Part shown: piece by piece, positions 50,019-60,109 of the stretch
Layout: each line of letters begins with the position of its first letter
Numbering within the stretch: position 1 is the first letter of the stretch
Assembly: GCF_019649055.1 (NCBI RefSeq)
Contig: NW_026570263.1
Span: 558,001-622,000, forward strand
Origin: Paramacrobiotus metropolitanus
Taxonomy: Eukaryota > Tardigrada > Eutardigrada > Parachela > Macrobiotidae
Length of the DNA stretch: 64,000 bases
Direction: 5' to 3'
Position numbers and translations under genes: made by a program
Notes under the pieces: model-generated
Database searches by the model: none
Seen by the model: only the letters and a program-made list of their open reading frames with translations
What the model was told of the DNA's origin: nothing

Positions 50019-53000
50019 TCACTCGGATTCTTTCATCGATGGTTTATACGGCTTGAAGTCGATTCGGCCATCTGGCTTAATATGAAGCACTTCGTCCGCG
50101 ATCAAGGCTTCGACGGCATTCTTAATCCACTCTTTATCGCTTTCAATATTCAAATCTCCTAATTCGTAATTGACGGCCATGAAGTTTGAAAGGTCATTCC
50201 ATGACGCTCCATTGGTACCGCCAATGGCGTCCAGAGCTACATCTGTGATGGCTATCTTCCAGGCCTCCAGTTCCATTTTCAGTCTGGGCGTTCGTTCCGT
50301 GCCCTGTTTCGGAAGGTAGTAGACGACTTTGTTGTCCTTGTTATATTTACATCCCAACTTTCCTTCCTTATAAGCTCGTTTCAAGACTCGTTCAGTCATG
50401 TTAAGTGACGACCTTCCGTTCGTATTTATCGCCACTTGTCTTTTCAGGTCTGTCCCAAGCATTTCTTTTTCCCGAATAATCTGGAGTGCAGCTTGGACTT
50501 CGTTCCATGTACGATTATTCACGTCCAATGCCGGCCCTAACATGTAATCTGTAGCCTCCTTTGCCGGTGTACCGCTACTTTTCTGGGAGGATGTCGAGTC
50601 CGTTGGGTCAGCCGTCGCTGTCTCGTCGATCCTCAGCTTTGACAGTGATCCTGATGATGACCCCGCCGATTTCGGTTCAACTGTTTTCCTTTCCTCTTGT
50701 GGCGTAGTCTCTTGACCTTTTAGATCGCCGACCGACTTCGATCGTTCCTTCTCAAAGACGTCCTTTAATGGTATGAACAGTGATTTGTGAAACACCTGGC
50801 GCGCCGAATCCGCTTCAGCTTCTGCCGCTGCCTTATCCATCGGGAGCATGACCTTTTCTTTCTCCCGTTTGTCTGAAGCTTCATGACCTTTCGGTTGAAC
50901 TTCTGCGGTAGTTTCAGATGTCTTCGGACCTTTCGACTGTTCATCTTTTTCTGTCGTAAGTCCAGAAGGAGCCGTTATAGTAGCGTCGTCGTCGCTTTCC
51001 GATTCCGAATCCATTGGGCCTTTTGTCTTCGATGAAACTGTGACCTTTTCCATGTCCTGACTGTCGGACATATTACAGTGGATCTGTCTTTCCGGTGGTA
51101 TTAGACCGACTCTCGTGTATCGGATCGGGTGTCCTTTATGTGCATTAGTCGTGGCAAGGACGTTCTGTTTAATCAACCTTGGCAATACGCGTTCGGTTGC
51201 CGTGTCGATCTCCTTTATCATTCCATTTCCGTCATTCCAAACTGCGTTGATGTATTGGCTAATCCGGTGACTCGTTGACCCTAATGGGCTTGTCATTCCC
51301 GCGATTGCCCTTTCTACTCGCATTGGGACCGCTTCATTCGGGGTTGTCAGCGCCTTATCCGAACTGGCTGGTCTGAACAGCTTGGCCTCATACGAGAAAC
51401 TCGGGTGCTTCTGTATAAGTTTTCCTGCGTTCCGCGCGAATTCCAATACGACGTCGAACTTTTGTTTAGTGAAGCTACGATGTTGTTTCTTCAAATACGT
51501 CTTCAGGCCTGATTTAAATTTGGATGTCACCGATGCTGTTCTTATTCGTGTGAAATTCTTCTCCGCTCCGTTATACGCTTTGATTATTTCGTCGACCGTG
51601 TTCAAATTATCATCATCTGGACCATCAAATTCTTCGTCTGAGGTGAAGTCCAATTCACTCTCTCCATCTGGTTCGGCGTAATTGATCATTGCCATTGCAT
51701 CAACTTTCATGGCTGTTTTGACCTTTCCTTTCGTCTTAACGGGCTCGCTCTTTGCTTTTTGCCTTTCATTTTGGGTAGCAGATCGTGGTTCGAAAAGGTT
51801 CGAATTACGCTCTCGGTCCAAGTTCTCAGTTGCTGGTGACCTTTCGTCTTCCTTTCCCGGTGCCTCTGGTACTGGGATAACTTTTCCGACTTTTCCATTT
51901 TCATTTTTCGTTTCCAGTGCCTCTGGTACTGGGATAATTTCTTCCTGCTGCACTTTTGTCATTCCTGGTGCCTCTGGTGGGATGACCTTTTCTCTTCCCT
52001 TCTGTGCCAGCAAGGTTCGATTTAATGTCTTTTCGATCTCCTGCTGAATCATTTGCAACTGCTCAAATGGTGACAATTCCTTTCGCGTCATCTTTTCCTT
52101 TTCGTTTCCCGGTGCCTCTGGTACTGGGATTAGCGCTTTATTAACAGTTTGAGCCTTTTCCTGTTTTGCAAGTTCGGTGACCTTTCCGACTTGTACTTTG
52201 GCAACTGGTTTCGGGTCATCTTCCTTTTCTTCTTCACCTTCATTGTCCATTAATACGAATTTCTTTTCCAAGAAGTCAAATCCCAATAACACTTGTACGT
52301 CGTCACACTTCGGTCGGACGTAAAATGAATGTTCGCTTGTCTTCTTCCTTAAGGTCACTGGCGCTACACAGTAGTGCGTCACCAGGAATCCTGACGTTCC
52401 GCTAATTCCGTTTATTTTCACCAATCTGTCAGGTGACAATGGGAGCATGTGAAGTCCATTCTTCTCGCAAAACGGTTTGCTGATCAGCGACGTCTCAGCG
52501 CCGGTGTCCAACATTGCGTTGACCTTTATGTCTCCCACTTTCACTTCGTGTGTGTACGCTTCAATTCTCTTGGGCAGTTTTCCGTTTTGAATCTTCAGTG
52601 TATGAATCTTACATTTCACAGGAATGAGCGATACTGGTCCCGGATCCATATCGGAAAGCACTTGTCCTTTTGCTGGAGTGCTATGACCTTTCAATATCTC
52701 GCTCAACTTATCAATCCTATGTGGAACGTTAGTCCGAACATCGTAATATTTCCGCGGCTTTTCTTTATTTGTTCGCTTCTCTGTAGCCATTTTAACACCG
52801 GTGACCTTTTCCACATTCTGCACTTGCTCATTTGCTTTTGTGCTATCCATGTGACCTTTAGTCACTTCATTTATCGTCTGATGGATCAATTCCTCTTTAC
52901 GATTTTCATTTCGTTTATCTCTCAGCTTCTCAATGACTTCACTTGTTATTTGGTCAGCTCGCTTCAATTCGTCTTCTTCACCATCTCTCATCTCCTCTGG

Positions 53001-54509
53001 TGACCTTTCATATGTGACCATATTAAATCCCTTTTCGGTCATCCATTCGATCACCTTTGCAGATACTTCATTGTTCGTTTTCGTCGGATCGATTTGTGAA
53101 GACATTCCGTCTGTTCGGGCTGGTGACTTGTCATTGGCATCCTTTTGCAGTGCCTCCGATAAGTCCCGTGACCTTTCAACTGCGCTACTCTGTTGCGTTT
53201 GCGCTATCTCATTTGACCGTCCTTTTTGTTCATTTTGCGCTAAGTCCTGTGACCTTTCGTTGCGCTTCATGACAAATCCGCCACCTGTCAGCTTTTGTAT
53301 GGGGACTTTTTCTCCATAATTCGGCGGTTTATCCTGTGGTGGAGCATTACGTGAATGATTCCAGTCAGCGAATGTCTTCTTATATTCCTCTGGATTGAAT
53401 ACTGGGACTGGGTTCGATGACCTTTGCGCTGGTTTCCCGGTAACCAACTCTTCCAGTCGCTTTCTTTCACATTGCGTTCGCAACTGTTGCATGTCCCAGT
53501 AGTCCTCTTGTGACATTCTCGCTTTCTGCTTTGCTTTCGGCGTCACAGGTATCCACATCCCGTGATTGCCATTCGGTCTGTAGGCCACTTTTTGCCACTT
53601 CTCCTTCTGTTGTAATGTTACTGCGTCCACAAGTGAGTCGTCGGAGTTTTGTGCCGTTTCATTATTCTTTTGCTGCGCTGTTCGCAGTGTCAAGTTTGTT
53701 TCTTGACCTTTTATCACGACGCTATCGCCGTGACCTTTGGCGTTCACATTCGCTCCTTGACCTTTCACTTGAACTTTTCCAACGGAAGGTGACCTTTCGT
53801 CTTTACTACTAACGGTGATATTCTGCTTAATCCATTCTTGCCTTGCCAGCTTCTCTTCTTCGTCTTCTGAACAATTCCAAAACTTTGGCTTTGGCTCCCC
53901 GTAACAATCGCAACTTGGCTCATTCGCCTTATCGTTTTCTGCCAAAAATTTTCGGAATTTCGCATGCTGCTCGTTTTCTTCTTGCGCAGTATCGTTCTGC
54001 GGTTTCTTCTGATTAAGCAGCGCCTGTTTAATCTTTGCGTTCCGTTGTGCGCGTCGTTGCGCTAACACTTCTTCGCTGCAATACGGTGACCTTTCATTTT
54101 GCTGCACTTTTTGCAGTGTCGCGCTACCGTCACGACAATTCCCACTCGCAGTACCATTCTGCGGTGACCTTTGGTCCCGTTGCGCGTTTCCACTCGCAGT
54201 GCCATTCTGCGGTGACCTTTCACTTTGTGACGGTATCCCTATAACCGTTCCATTTCCTCTTTGCGATGACGGCATCCATATAGCCGTTTCTCTTTGCTGT
54301 GGCGGCATCCATCTAGCCGTTTCTTGTGGTTGCGGCATCCATATAGCCGGTCCACTTTCTTTTTGCGCTGACGGCATCCTTATAGCCGTTGCAGTGGTCA
54401 CGTTCACTACAGTACCATTCTGCAGTGGTGACCTTTCCCTCTTATCCGGTGGTTTAGGGTCGGGACGATCAGTAGGCTCACCGGTGCCTACTGATCTTGC
54501 CCGTTTCCC
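50019..54509 (-). CDS. Pol of copy 2: protease fused to C-terminal extension, RT/RNase H/integrase deleted
   Basis: A single open frame from the slippery site (54503-54509) to 50019; the first Met is at 54407 (1,462 codons). Order: WMP repeats and RSPQNGTASGN repeats, polar region, retropepsin (MLDTGAETSLIS), IPVPEA repeats, FEPRSATQNER, then at about 51763 an immediate switch to KAKSEPVKTKGK and the acidic/helical domain, ending in the two winged-helix-like modules (TWNEVQAAL; SWNDLSNFM). No YxDD, RNase H or DDE motif is present anywhere in copy 2. The join keeps the frame. The continuous ORF shows what the broken copy 1 segments looked like. Expression would need -1 frameshifting from gag. 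Confidence 0.88.
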   Translation of the reverse strand, partial: GKRARSVGTGEPTDRPDPKPPDKRERSPLQNGTVVNVTTATAIRMPSAQKESGPAIWMPQPQETARWMPPQQRETAIWMPSSQRGNGTVIGIPSQSERSPQNGTASGNAQRDQRSPQNGTASGNCRDGSATLQKVQQNERSPYCSEEVLAQRRAQRNAKIKQALLNQKKPQNDTAQEENEQHAKFRKFLAENDKANEPSCDCYGEPKPKFWNCSEDEEEKLARQEWIKQNITVSSKDERSPSVGKVQVKGQGANVNAKGHGDSVVIKGQETNLTLRTAQQKNNETAQNSDDSLVDAVTLQQKEKWQKVAYRPNGNHGMWIPVTPKAKQKARMSQEDYWDMQQLRTQCERKRLEELVTGKPAQRSSNPVPVFNPEEYKKTFADWNHSRNAPPQDKPPNYGEKVPIQKLTGGGFVMKRNERSQDLAQNEQKGRSNEIAQTQQSSAVERSRDLSEALQKDANDKSPARTDGMSSQIDPTKTNNEVSAKVIEWMTEKGFNMVTYERSPEEMRDGEEDELKRADQITSEVIEKLRDKRNENRKEELIHQTINEVTKGHMDSTKANEQVQNVEKVTGVKMATEKRTNKEKPRKYYDVRTNVPHRIDKLSEILKGHSTPAKGQVLSDMDPGPVSLIPVKCKIHTLKIQNGKLPKRIEAYTHEVKVGDIKVNAMLDTGAETSLISKPFCEKNGLHMLPLSPDRLVKINGISGTSGFLVTHYCVAPVTLRKKTSEHSFYVRPKCDDVQVLLGFDFLEKKFVLMDNEGEEEKEDDPKPVAKVQVGKVTELAKQEKAQTVNKALIPVPEAPGNEKEKMTRKELSPFEQLQMIQQEIEKTLNRTLLAQKGREKVIPPEAPGMTKVQQEEIIPVPEALETKNENGKVGKVIPVPEAPGKEDERSPATENLDRERNSNLFEPRSATQNERQKAKSEPVKTKGKVKTAMKVDAMAMINYAEPDGESELDFTSDEEFDGPDDDNLNTVDEIIKAYNGAEKNFTRIRTASVTSKFKSGLKTYLKKQHRSFTKQKFDVVLEFARNAGKLIQKHPSFSYEAKLFRPASSDKALTTPNEAVPMRVERAIAGMTSPLGSTSHRISQYINAVWNDGNGMIKEIDTATERVLPRLIKQNVLATTNAHKGHPIRYTRVGLIPPERQIHCNMSDSQDMEKVTVSSKTKGPMDSESESDDDATITAPSGLTTEKDEQSKGPKTSETTAEVQPKGHEASDKREKEKVMLPMDKAAAEAEADSARQVFHKSLFIPLKDVFEKERSKSVGDLKGQETTPQEERKTVEPKSAGSSSGSLSKLRIDETATADPTDSTSSQKSSGTPAKEATDYMLGPALDVNNRTWNEVQAALQIIREKEMLGTDLKRQVAINTNGRSSLNMTERVLKRAYKEGKLGCKYNKDNKVVYYLPKQGTERTPRLKMELEAWKIAITDVALDAIGGTNGASWNDLSNFMAVNYELGDLNIESDKEWIKNAVEALIADEVLHIKPDGRIDFKPYKPSMKESE
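54467..54509 (-). promoter_or_regulatory. -1 ribosomal frameshift signal between gag and pol, copy 2
   Basis: Slippery G GGA AAC (54503-54509), 6-nt spacer (54497-54502) and perfect 11-bp stem GATCAGTAGGC/GCCTACTGATC with an 8-nt loop (54467-54496). Gag stop at 54488-54490 lies in the stem. Gag and pol codon phases differ by exactly -1. Confidence 0.9.
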
Positions 54510-57500
54510 TGAACCGGCGCCCCACCTTGTTGCGCGCCCTGCACATTTCCTTGCACATTTCCTTGTCCGTCGTTATTTACCGGGACATAGTTTTGTCCGC
54601 CTCCATTATTCCGGCCACCACCATTATTTTGGCCACCACCCTGTTGGTAGTTTCCGCCTCCATTTGCACCGCCTCGGTTGCCGCCATTCCAATTTCCGCG
54701 GCCGAAGCCTCTGTTTCTTCCTCTGAAGCCGCCGCGACCGAAGCCACCACGGCCGTAGCCACTATTCTGGCCACCGCCATTTCCATTATTCCCGTTTCCT
54801 TGTTGATTTGGGAAGTTTGCCCGAGCCTGATACCATTGCGCAATCAGGTCATATCCATTTGCCACTGCCTGTCGCCAACCGCCCATGCCGCGCAATCGTT
54901 GCCACTCATTAAAGGCGAACAGGTTCGGGTTCTGTTCCGGTGGTGTGTTGGCGAATTTGCATCCCTGGGTTTGGTGGTTGCCGTACATACAATACTGGCA
55001 CATCTGCACACCATTTGCAACCCATCCATCGATCATCTGAAACTTGAATTCCGTCCGTGACCCCTGGTTCTGCTGGAAGTTATTCTGGTTTCCTCTATTT
55101 GGCTGAAAGTTGCCTTGACCTTGACCTTGTCCCTGATTCTGGAAGTTCCTTTGACCTCCATTCCAATTTCCGTTTCCATATCCATTTCCGCCAAAGTTTC
55201 CATTTGGCATTCCCTGTTGTGGTGTCGCTACGTTCGGTGGTGCCACATTCTGGGGTGCTGGCCTCACTTGGGCCGCCGCTTGTATCGCCGCCACCATCGC
55301 GTATGTTATTGGCTGCCCCGTCTGGCCATCGATAAAGGTCACTCTTTCCGTGACCTCTCTTACAGGGGTTTCTGCACGGAATTCCATTTGCTGCTGAATC
55401 GGTGCAGCTGCCATTCTCTGTTGCGGTACGTTCTCCACCTGGCCTTGGCGGATAGTCACGTATTCCTGATTACGTTGACCTTTTGGCGCCTTGTACTTTT
55501 CATCTCCTGTTGCCCAGTGTCGGAAAAAGTCCTTTACATCAGTCGGCGTCTTACACTTTTGTATGCGCAATGCCTTATAGAGTTCATTGTCTCCTTTGCA
55601 TCCCTCGATTAAGAAGCCAACTGCCTGCTTCTCAGTGATGATTCTCTTTGCTTTGAATCGCATCATCGCTTGGTAGTACTGGTCAAGTGATTCCTTTCCG
55701 AGTTCGAACTTCCTTGCATAGGCCTCTCGTAAGCCTAAGACTTCTTCGTCTCGGTCACCGTACTCGTCTTTGAATTTCTCCATCCATTCTTTGACTGTGT
55801 ACTCAATTCCGTCTTCTGATGCTATGTCCTTTTCTCCTTCGAACCAACCTTTGGCCGGCCCTTTTACTGCGGTGGCTATTTCAATCATTATTTGCTTATC
55901 AGTAAGCTGGTAGGTATCCTGGGTTTCTTTCACCAATCTTGTCCAACCATTGACGGTGTCACGGCTGCCATCAAAGGTCATCAAAGGCGTTTTCCGGGCC
56001 ATGGAATCAAGCGCTTTCGCTAAAGCGAACCCCCCTCTCAAGTTGTCTTCTTCTTCGCTGCTCTCATCATCGTTTTGGTTTCGCCTCTGCTTTGCGTAGC
56101 GGGATTTCCTCGGACGCTCCTGTCGACTAGGGGGTCTGTCCCGTCGCCCTTCGTCGATGAACGCGTTGACTTCGATATGTGGGGGAAATTGTGAAGGTTC
56201 ACCTCGGCTCGAGTGTGAATAACCTGATGGTGGTTCCTTATCCTTATCGTCTTTGACCTTTTCACCGTCTTGTTCTGCTTTGACATTTCCTCTGCCAGTG
56301 CCAGTCCGTAAGGGCATTTCAAAATGGAAGCTTTTGCCCGTGCCCGTTTCACGCGCCTTGCTGTAACTGGGCGGGGGAGACTCCACTGTTGCCGTCTTCA
56401 CTCCATATTGCAGGAGTTGTTCGTCCTTATGTTTGACTGACGTTTGGAGTGCCTTGTTCTCATCTTCCAATCGTTTAGTTCTCAGTTGAAGTTCTTCTCT
56501 TTCTCTCTTTAGATCAGAATTTTCCAGGTTGACCTTTCGTAAGTGTTCGTGCAATTTAAAAGACTCCTGCTGGGTGACCTTTTCATTTTCCTGTTCCATC
56601 TTTTTTGATGTGCTCGACCAGCTCACTCGTTTCATTTTCGAGTTGCTGATACTGCCCAGCGGCTGATCTCAGCTGATCCTTGATTGCGATCAACTCATCA
56701 TCTTTTGCCAATGCTGTGGTGGTCATCTCGACGAGGTCAGTGTTCAGCTTTGCAATCTCCTGACTCTTTTGAGCGACCTGTTGTTGCCACTCTTTGTCCT
56801 TCAGCTCCAATGTTGTGACCATTGTGTCCAGTCGCCGTGCTTCCTTCTGCCATTTGAGTCCTTCCTTAGTGACCTTTTCAATGTCTTCTGTGACCTTTTC
56901 GTTCTCCTGGTTGACCTTTTGATTTCTTCTTTCAGGCGTGCTCCTTCAGTGGCTGTAATGTCTCTTGCCTCTCGCATCGCCTTGATTGCCTCATTGCGCG
57001 ACTTTTCAGCTTCGTCAGCCCGTTCCTGATGACCTTTCGATTCGAGTTGCAGAGTACTGACAGCCTCCTCCCGTAGCTTCAAGTCATTCCTTAGTTTGAA
57101 CGTCTCCGTTGCCAGTGTTGTCAACCGTTGTGTGACCTCTGCGAATTTGGTCGCGTACTCGTCCCGTTTAGTTTCAGCTTCAGTGACCTTTTGACGCAAC
57201 TGGTCACACTCGTCCTTCAATTCGGCTAAGTGTCGTGACCTTTCTGCTGATTCTTCTGACATGCTTTCATTAAGGTCGCTGACAGCGAGATGACCTTCCA
57301 TTTCTCTGTCATCTGCCATCTTTAGGTACTCTTCTGCAATTTCCTTTTGTCGCTCATATTTGACTTTCCAACCGTCTGCGGAGCTCTGGAGGTCACCCTG
57401 TTGCTGTTCCAATTCGAATAAGCGAGTTTCGAGTGTCGATAATCTGTCTCGATACTCCTGTTTCCGCTTGTCCGCATGACGTTCAGTGGCATCAAGTTCA

Positions 57501-58297
57501 TTTTCCAGCTCCCTTACGCGTCTCCTAAGAGTTAACGTAGGACTGTTTGGTGACTGTGGTCGTACATTGATAACCTTTCCATTCTGTGTCCGGTCAATTA
57601 AATGTTCGGGGATATCCTTAAACGGGGTCACTTCTTCTGCTCGGTCAGCCTCTTTCATTGCAGTTTGAAAGGACATATTCATCGTTGCGTCATCATCTGT
57701 GAAGTATGACTCGTTGGATTCATCTGAGACCATTGGAGTTGCAAAAAGGTCATCGTCCGCGGTCTTATCGTTCAGTGAAAGGTCATCCAATCCCAGTTCG
57801 GCTAGTTCCTCTTCGGTGACCTTTGTCTTTTCCATTTTCGATTGAGTCAGGTTCGCATTTTTATCCTGCTCATCCGTTCCGCTAATGGTGGCATCCAACT
57901 GTGATGCCCCCGTTGCTTCCACTCCTGTTTCTGTGGACTTCTCCTCCCCGGTGACCTTTATCTGGTTCATCGGATGACTTCCCGCCGCAGATGCGGGGGT
58001 TTCCTTTCCGTCACCGCTGGAGCTCTCTTCGTTCTGTATTGCTCCGAGCGCCACTTGGTATGTGTTGTCGCTGCCTTTGCTGTCTTTTCTTGCAAAGGTC
58101 ACAGCCGCTCGGGTCTGTCTGTCATGTCCGACTGGACGCGCGAGCGACTTATATTCCTTCTTATAAGGATCAACTGTGCCTTGTTGTGATCCTCGGGAGC
58201 TCCTGCTTCCCTGACTGCTGGTAGATGTCGGTTCCTCTTTGTCTTTATCCATGTTGATCGGATAACTCGGACGCTCCTGCCAATTGTTCTCACACAC
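54488..58297 (-). CDS. Gag polyprotein, copy 2 (two compensating frameshifts)
   Basis: The first frame is 58297-56801, a middle piece 56822-56583 lies in another frame, and the last frame 56635-54488 is back in the first phase. Relative to copy 1 there is a 1-bp loss in a T run near 56925 (GACCTTTTG against GACCTTTTTG) and a 1-bp gain near 56608 (ATCTTTTTT against ATTTTTTT). Domains as in copy 1: acidic N-terminus, long coiled coil, gag domain (MTFDGSRDTVNGWTRLV ... SLDQYYQAM), Gln/Asn-rich stretch, CCHC knuckle CQYCMYGNHQTQGC, and a Gly/Arg/Asn-rich C-terminus richer in GGGQN repeats. Either inactivated after insertion or two homopolymer errors in assembly. Confidence 0.82.
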
Positions 58298-58324
58298 GCG
58301 TTATTGTATGGTTTATTCAATAAT

Positions 58325-58880
58325 CCTAAAGGTCACTCTGTACCTCCGAAATTTTTCTAAGTCCTTATTAAAGGTCACTTTTCGACTGAAAAATTTCGAC
58401 TAAGTCCTTTGTAAAGGTCACTTTTTCGGTAAAAGTTCGAGAGATTTGCCCTAAAAGGTCACTTTCGGACAAAACTTCAAAACCGCTTTTACAGCTCAGA
58501 ATACGTTAGCGAATGAAATCCTACAGCTACTGATATCGCTGTACTATTAATCAACTCAATTCCAACTTCGTTAAAGGTCACCGTTGATCACTTTCAGATC
58601 ATAAAGGTCACTAAAATTAGGTCAATTTGATCAATTCCGACTTTTTGGTAAAGGTCACTTTTCAAAGTCAAAAGTCAACTTCTGGTCTCAAAGGTCACTT
58701 CCCGACTCAACTCAACTCAAAGGGTCACTTTCCAGTTCAATTTCTGTTAAAAGGTCACTTTCCGCTCAATTCCAGTTAAAGGTCACTTTTAAGCTCAATT
58801 CGATCAAAGGTCACTTTTCCTTTGTCTCAACTCAAAAGGTCACTTCTCAACTCAATTCAAGTTAAAAGGTCACTTTCCCG
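58325..58880. repeat. AAAGGTCAC array in leader, copy 2
   Basis: About fifteen plus-strand AAAGGTCAC sites between 58328 and 58872 plus near misses (AAGGGTCAC, AAAAGTCAA). Shorter than in copy 1, with different spacing in the right half, so unit number changes between copies. Confidence 0.85.
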
Positions 58881-58944
58881 CTCAATTATCTCATCTCAAA
58901 TCAAATTTCCCATTACGACTCGAGTTCAACGGAAAATCCCCATT

Positions 58945-59180
58945 CGGGTTGTTTACTTCATTCCTATTGGTCAGCTAGCGCAAATCATTCAGTTCAAATT
59001 TCAACCAATCACAGCTCAGATAACTGACCAATCACGTTGCTCCTCTAAAAATTTATATCTGCCTGACGTCACGGTCAACGGCCAGACATGCGCGCCGTGT
59101 GCAAAACTCCGCCTATTTTTACGCTCAGCTCAGAACGGACCAATAAAAATTGACAATTTTACCGTCTAACCAATCTCGTA
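58945..59180. promoter_or_regulatory. Promoter-like block in leader: CCAAT boxes, TATA-like, CRE, copy 2
   Basis: Same as 19755-19995: ATTGGTCAG, two CCAATCAC, AAATTTATATC, TGACGTCA and downstream CCAATAAA/CCAATCTC, almost unchanged between copies. Confidence 0.45.
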
Positions 59181-59259
59181 ATTAATAACGGTTTTCTACC
59201 TGTTAACCGTCCGTTCCACGGGGAAAACGATCCAGATGATCCAATTTCTTCTCCACTGT

Positions 59260-59600
59260 CCGTTCCCGCGCTGCCGCCGGTTTTACCGTAACGGTGGTGC
59301 CGCACGCTTTTAATAGGTTACTGTGCCGGCTGACTGCCGTAGCAACAGTGATGGCGCTCTACTCCAGTTTGGAGGAGTCTGATCGGTCTTTTCCGTACGC
59401 CCCTTTCGGCGTTTCGGCGCTTCTGCCCCACGGCTTAGGATTCGCTGAATCCTTGCCGAGTACCAATGACACCAGTGTAGGTCTTCGCTGAAGACTCTAC
59501 ACCGAGGAACACTGGCGACTGCTCTCTTGAACTCTTGCACAGCTAAGGAAACAGTACGGTTCTTCGCTGAAGATCCCGTACCGAAAACCGAAGCTGGAAA
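59260..59600 (-). repeat. Leader hairpins of copy 2
   Basis: CCGG-core hairpin near 59318-59350 (ACTGT/ACAGT), then TTCGCTGAA-apex hairpins near 59432-59450, 59477-59505 and 59550-59580. The last has stem GTACGG/CCGTAC where copy 1 has GTACAG/CTGCAC, so both strands changed. Confidence 0.65.
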
Positions 59601-59739
59601 ATCCACGTCAGATGGAGGAATTGCACCGCTTGTGGTGTTGCGCTTTGCTGTGAGTACAGACCTGTGCCTTACTGGTCGGGTTCCACGTCAATGACAGGCC
59701 AACTTTGCCTGACACAAATCAAATCAGAGAACCGCTGTC

Positions 59740-59752
59740 GGCTCTGCTACCA
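59740..59752 (-). other. Primer binding site (initiator tRNA-Met), copy 2
   Basis: TGGTAGCAGAGCC in element sense, directly after the 5' LTR; 11 nt complementary to the 3' end of eukaryotic initiator tRNA-Met. Confidence 0.85.
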
Positions 59753-60105
59753 TCTAATGGTAGATCCAGAATAGATCCACAGACGGAGACAGAAACGGAA
59801 TCTATCCCGTAGAAGCGAGCGATACGATATGGATCGCGAGCTATGCGGAAACACAAACGTCGCACCGTAAATCGCTGACTTTTTAATATTGAAAAGTCTG
59901 GAGAACAGAAAAATCAATAATGATCGGCGCAGCTCGATCGTAAAGCGTGGAGCCCATTCAACAGTGTGTAACACTGTGCAGCACGTGCTATGCCGCGCCC
60001 ACTAACACAACTCAAGCCAATCAAAGCGAGACACGTCACAGACCGTAATCCGAAGGCGTAGCGCCTAGCGCCACGGGCGTGAACGCTAGTGAGCCTCGTC
60101 TCACA
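59753..60105 (-). repeat. 5' LTR of copy 2
   Basis: 353 bp, apparently identical to 45217-45569. Same E-box and CCAAT-type box. Read in the minus direction it lies inside the interrupted F-box exon on the same strand, so LTR transcription would run toward the 3' part of that gene. Confidence 0.92.
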
Positions 60106-60109
60106 CACC
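60106..60109. other. Target site duplication, right copy (CACC)
   Basis: Matches CACC at 45213-45216 across the complete element. Confidence 0.85.

Larger units (their letters stand above)
45217..60105 (-). mobile_element. Non-autonomous Ty3/gypsy-derived LTR element, copy 2 (complete)
   Basis: 14,889 bp with 353-bp LTRs (45217-45569 and 59753-60105) that I could not distinguish by eye, flanked by CACC duplications. It has the same primer site, leader array, gag, frameshift signal, ORF3 and 3' hairpin array as copy 1. Reverse transcriptase, RNase H and integrase are absent: pol joins the protease-linker region (QNER, equivalent to copy 1 position 12383) directly to the C-terminal extension (KAKSEPVK, equivalent to 5962), removing about 6.42 kb. 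Identical LTRs mean recent insertion, so its RNA was copied by enzymes supplied in trans, presumably from full-length relatives. Confidence 0.92.
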
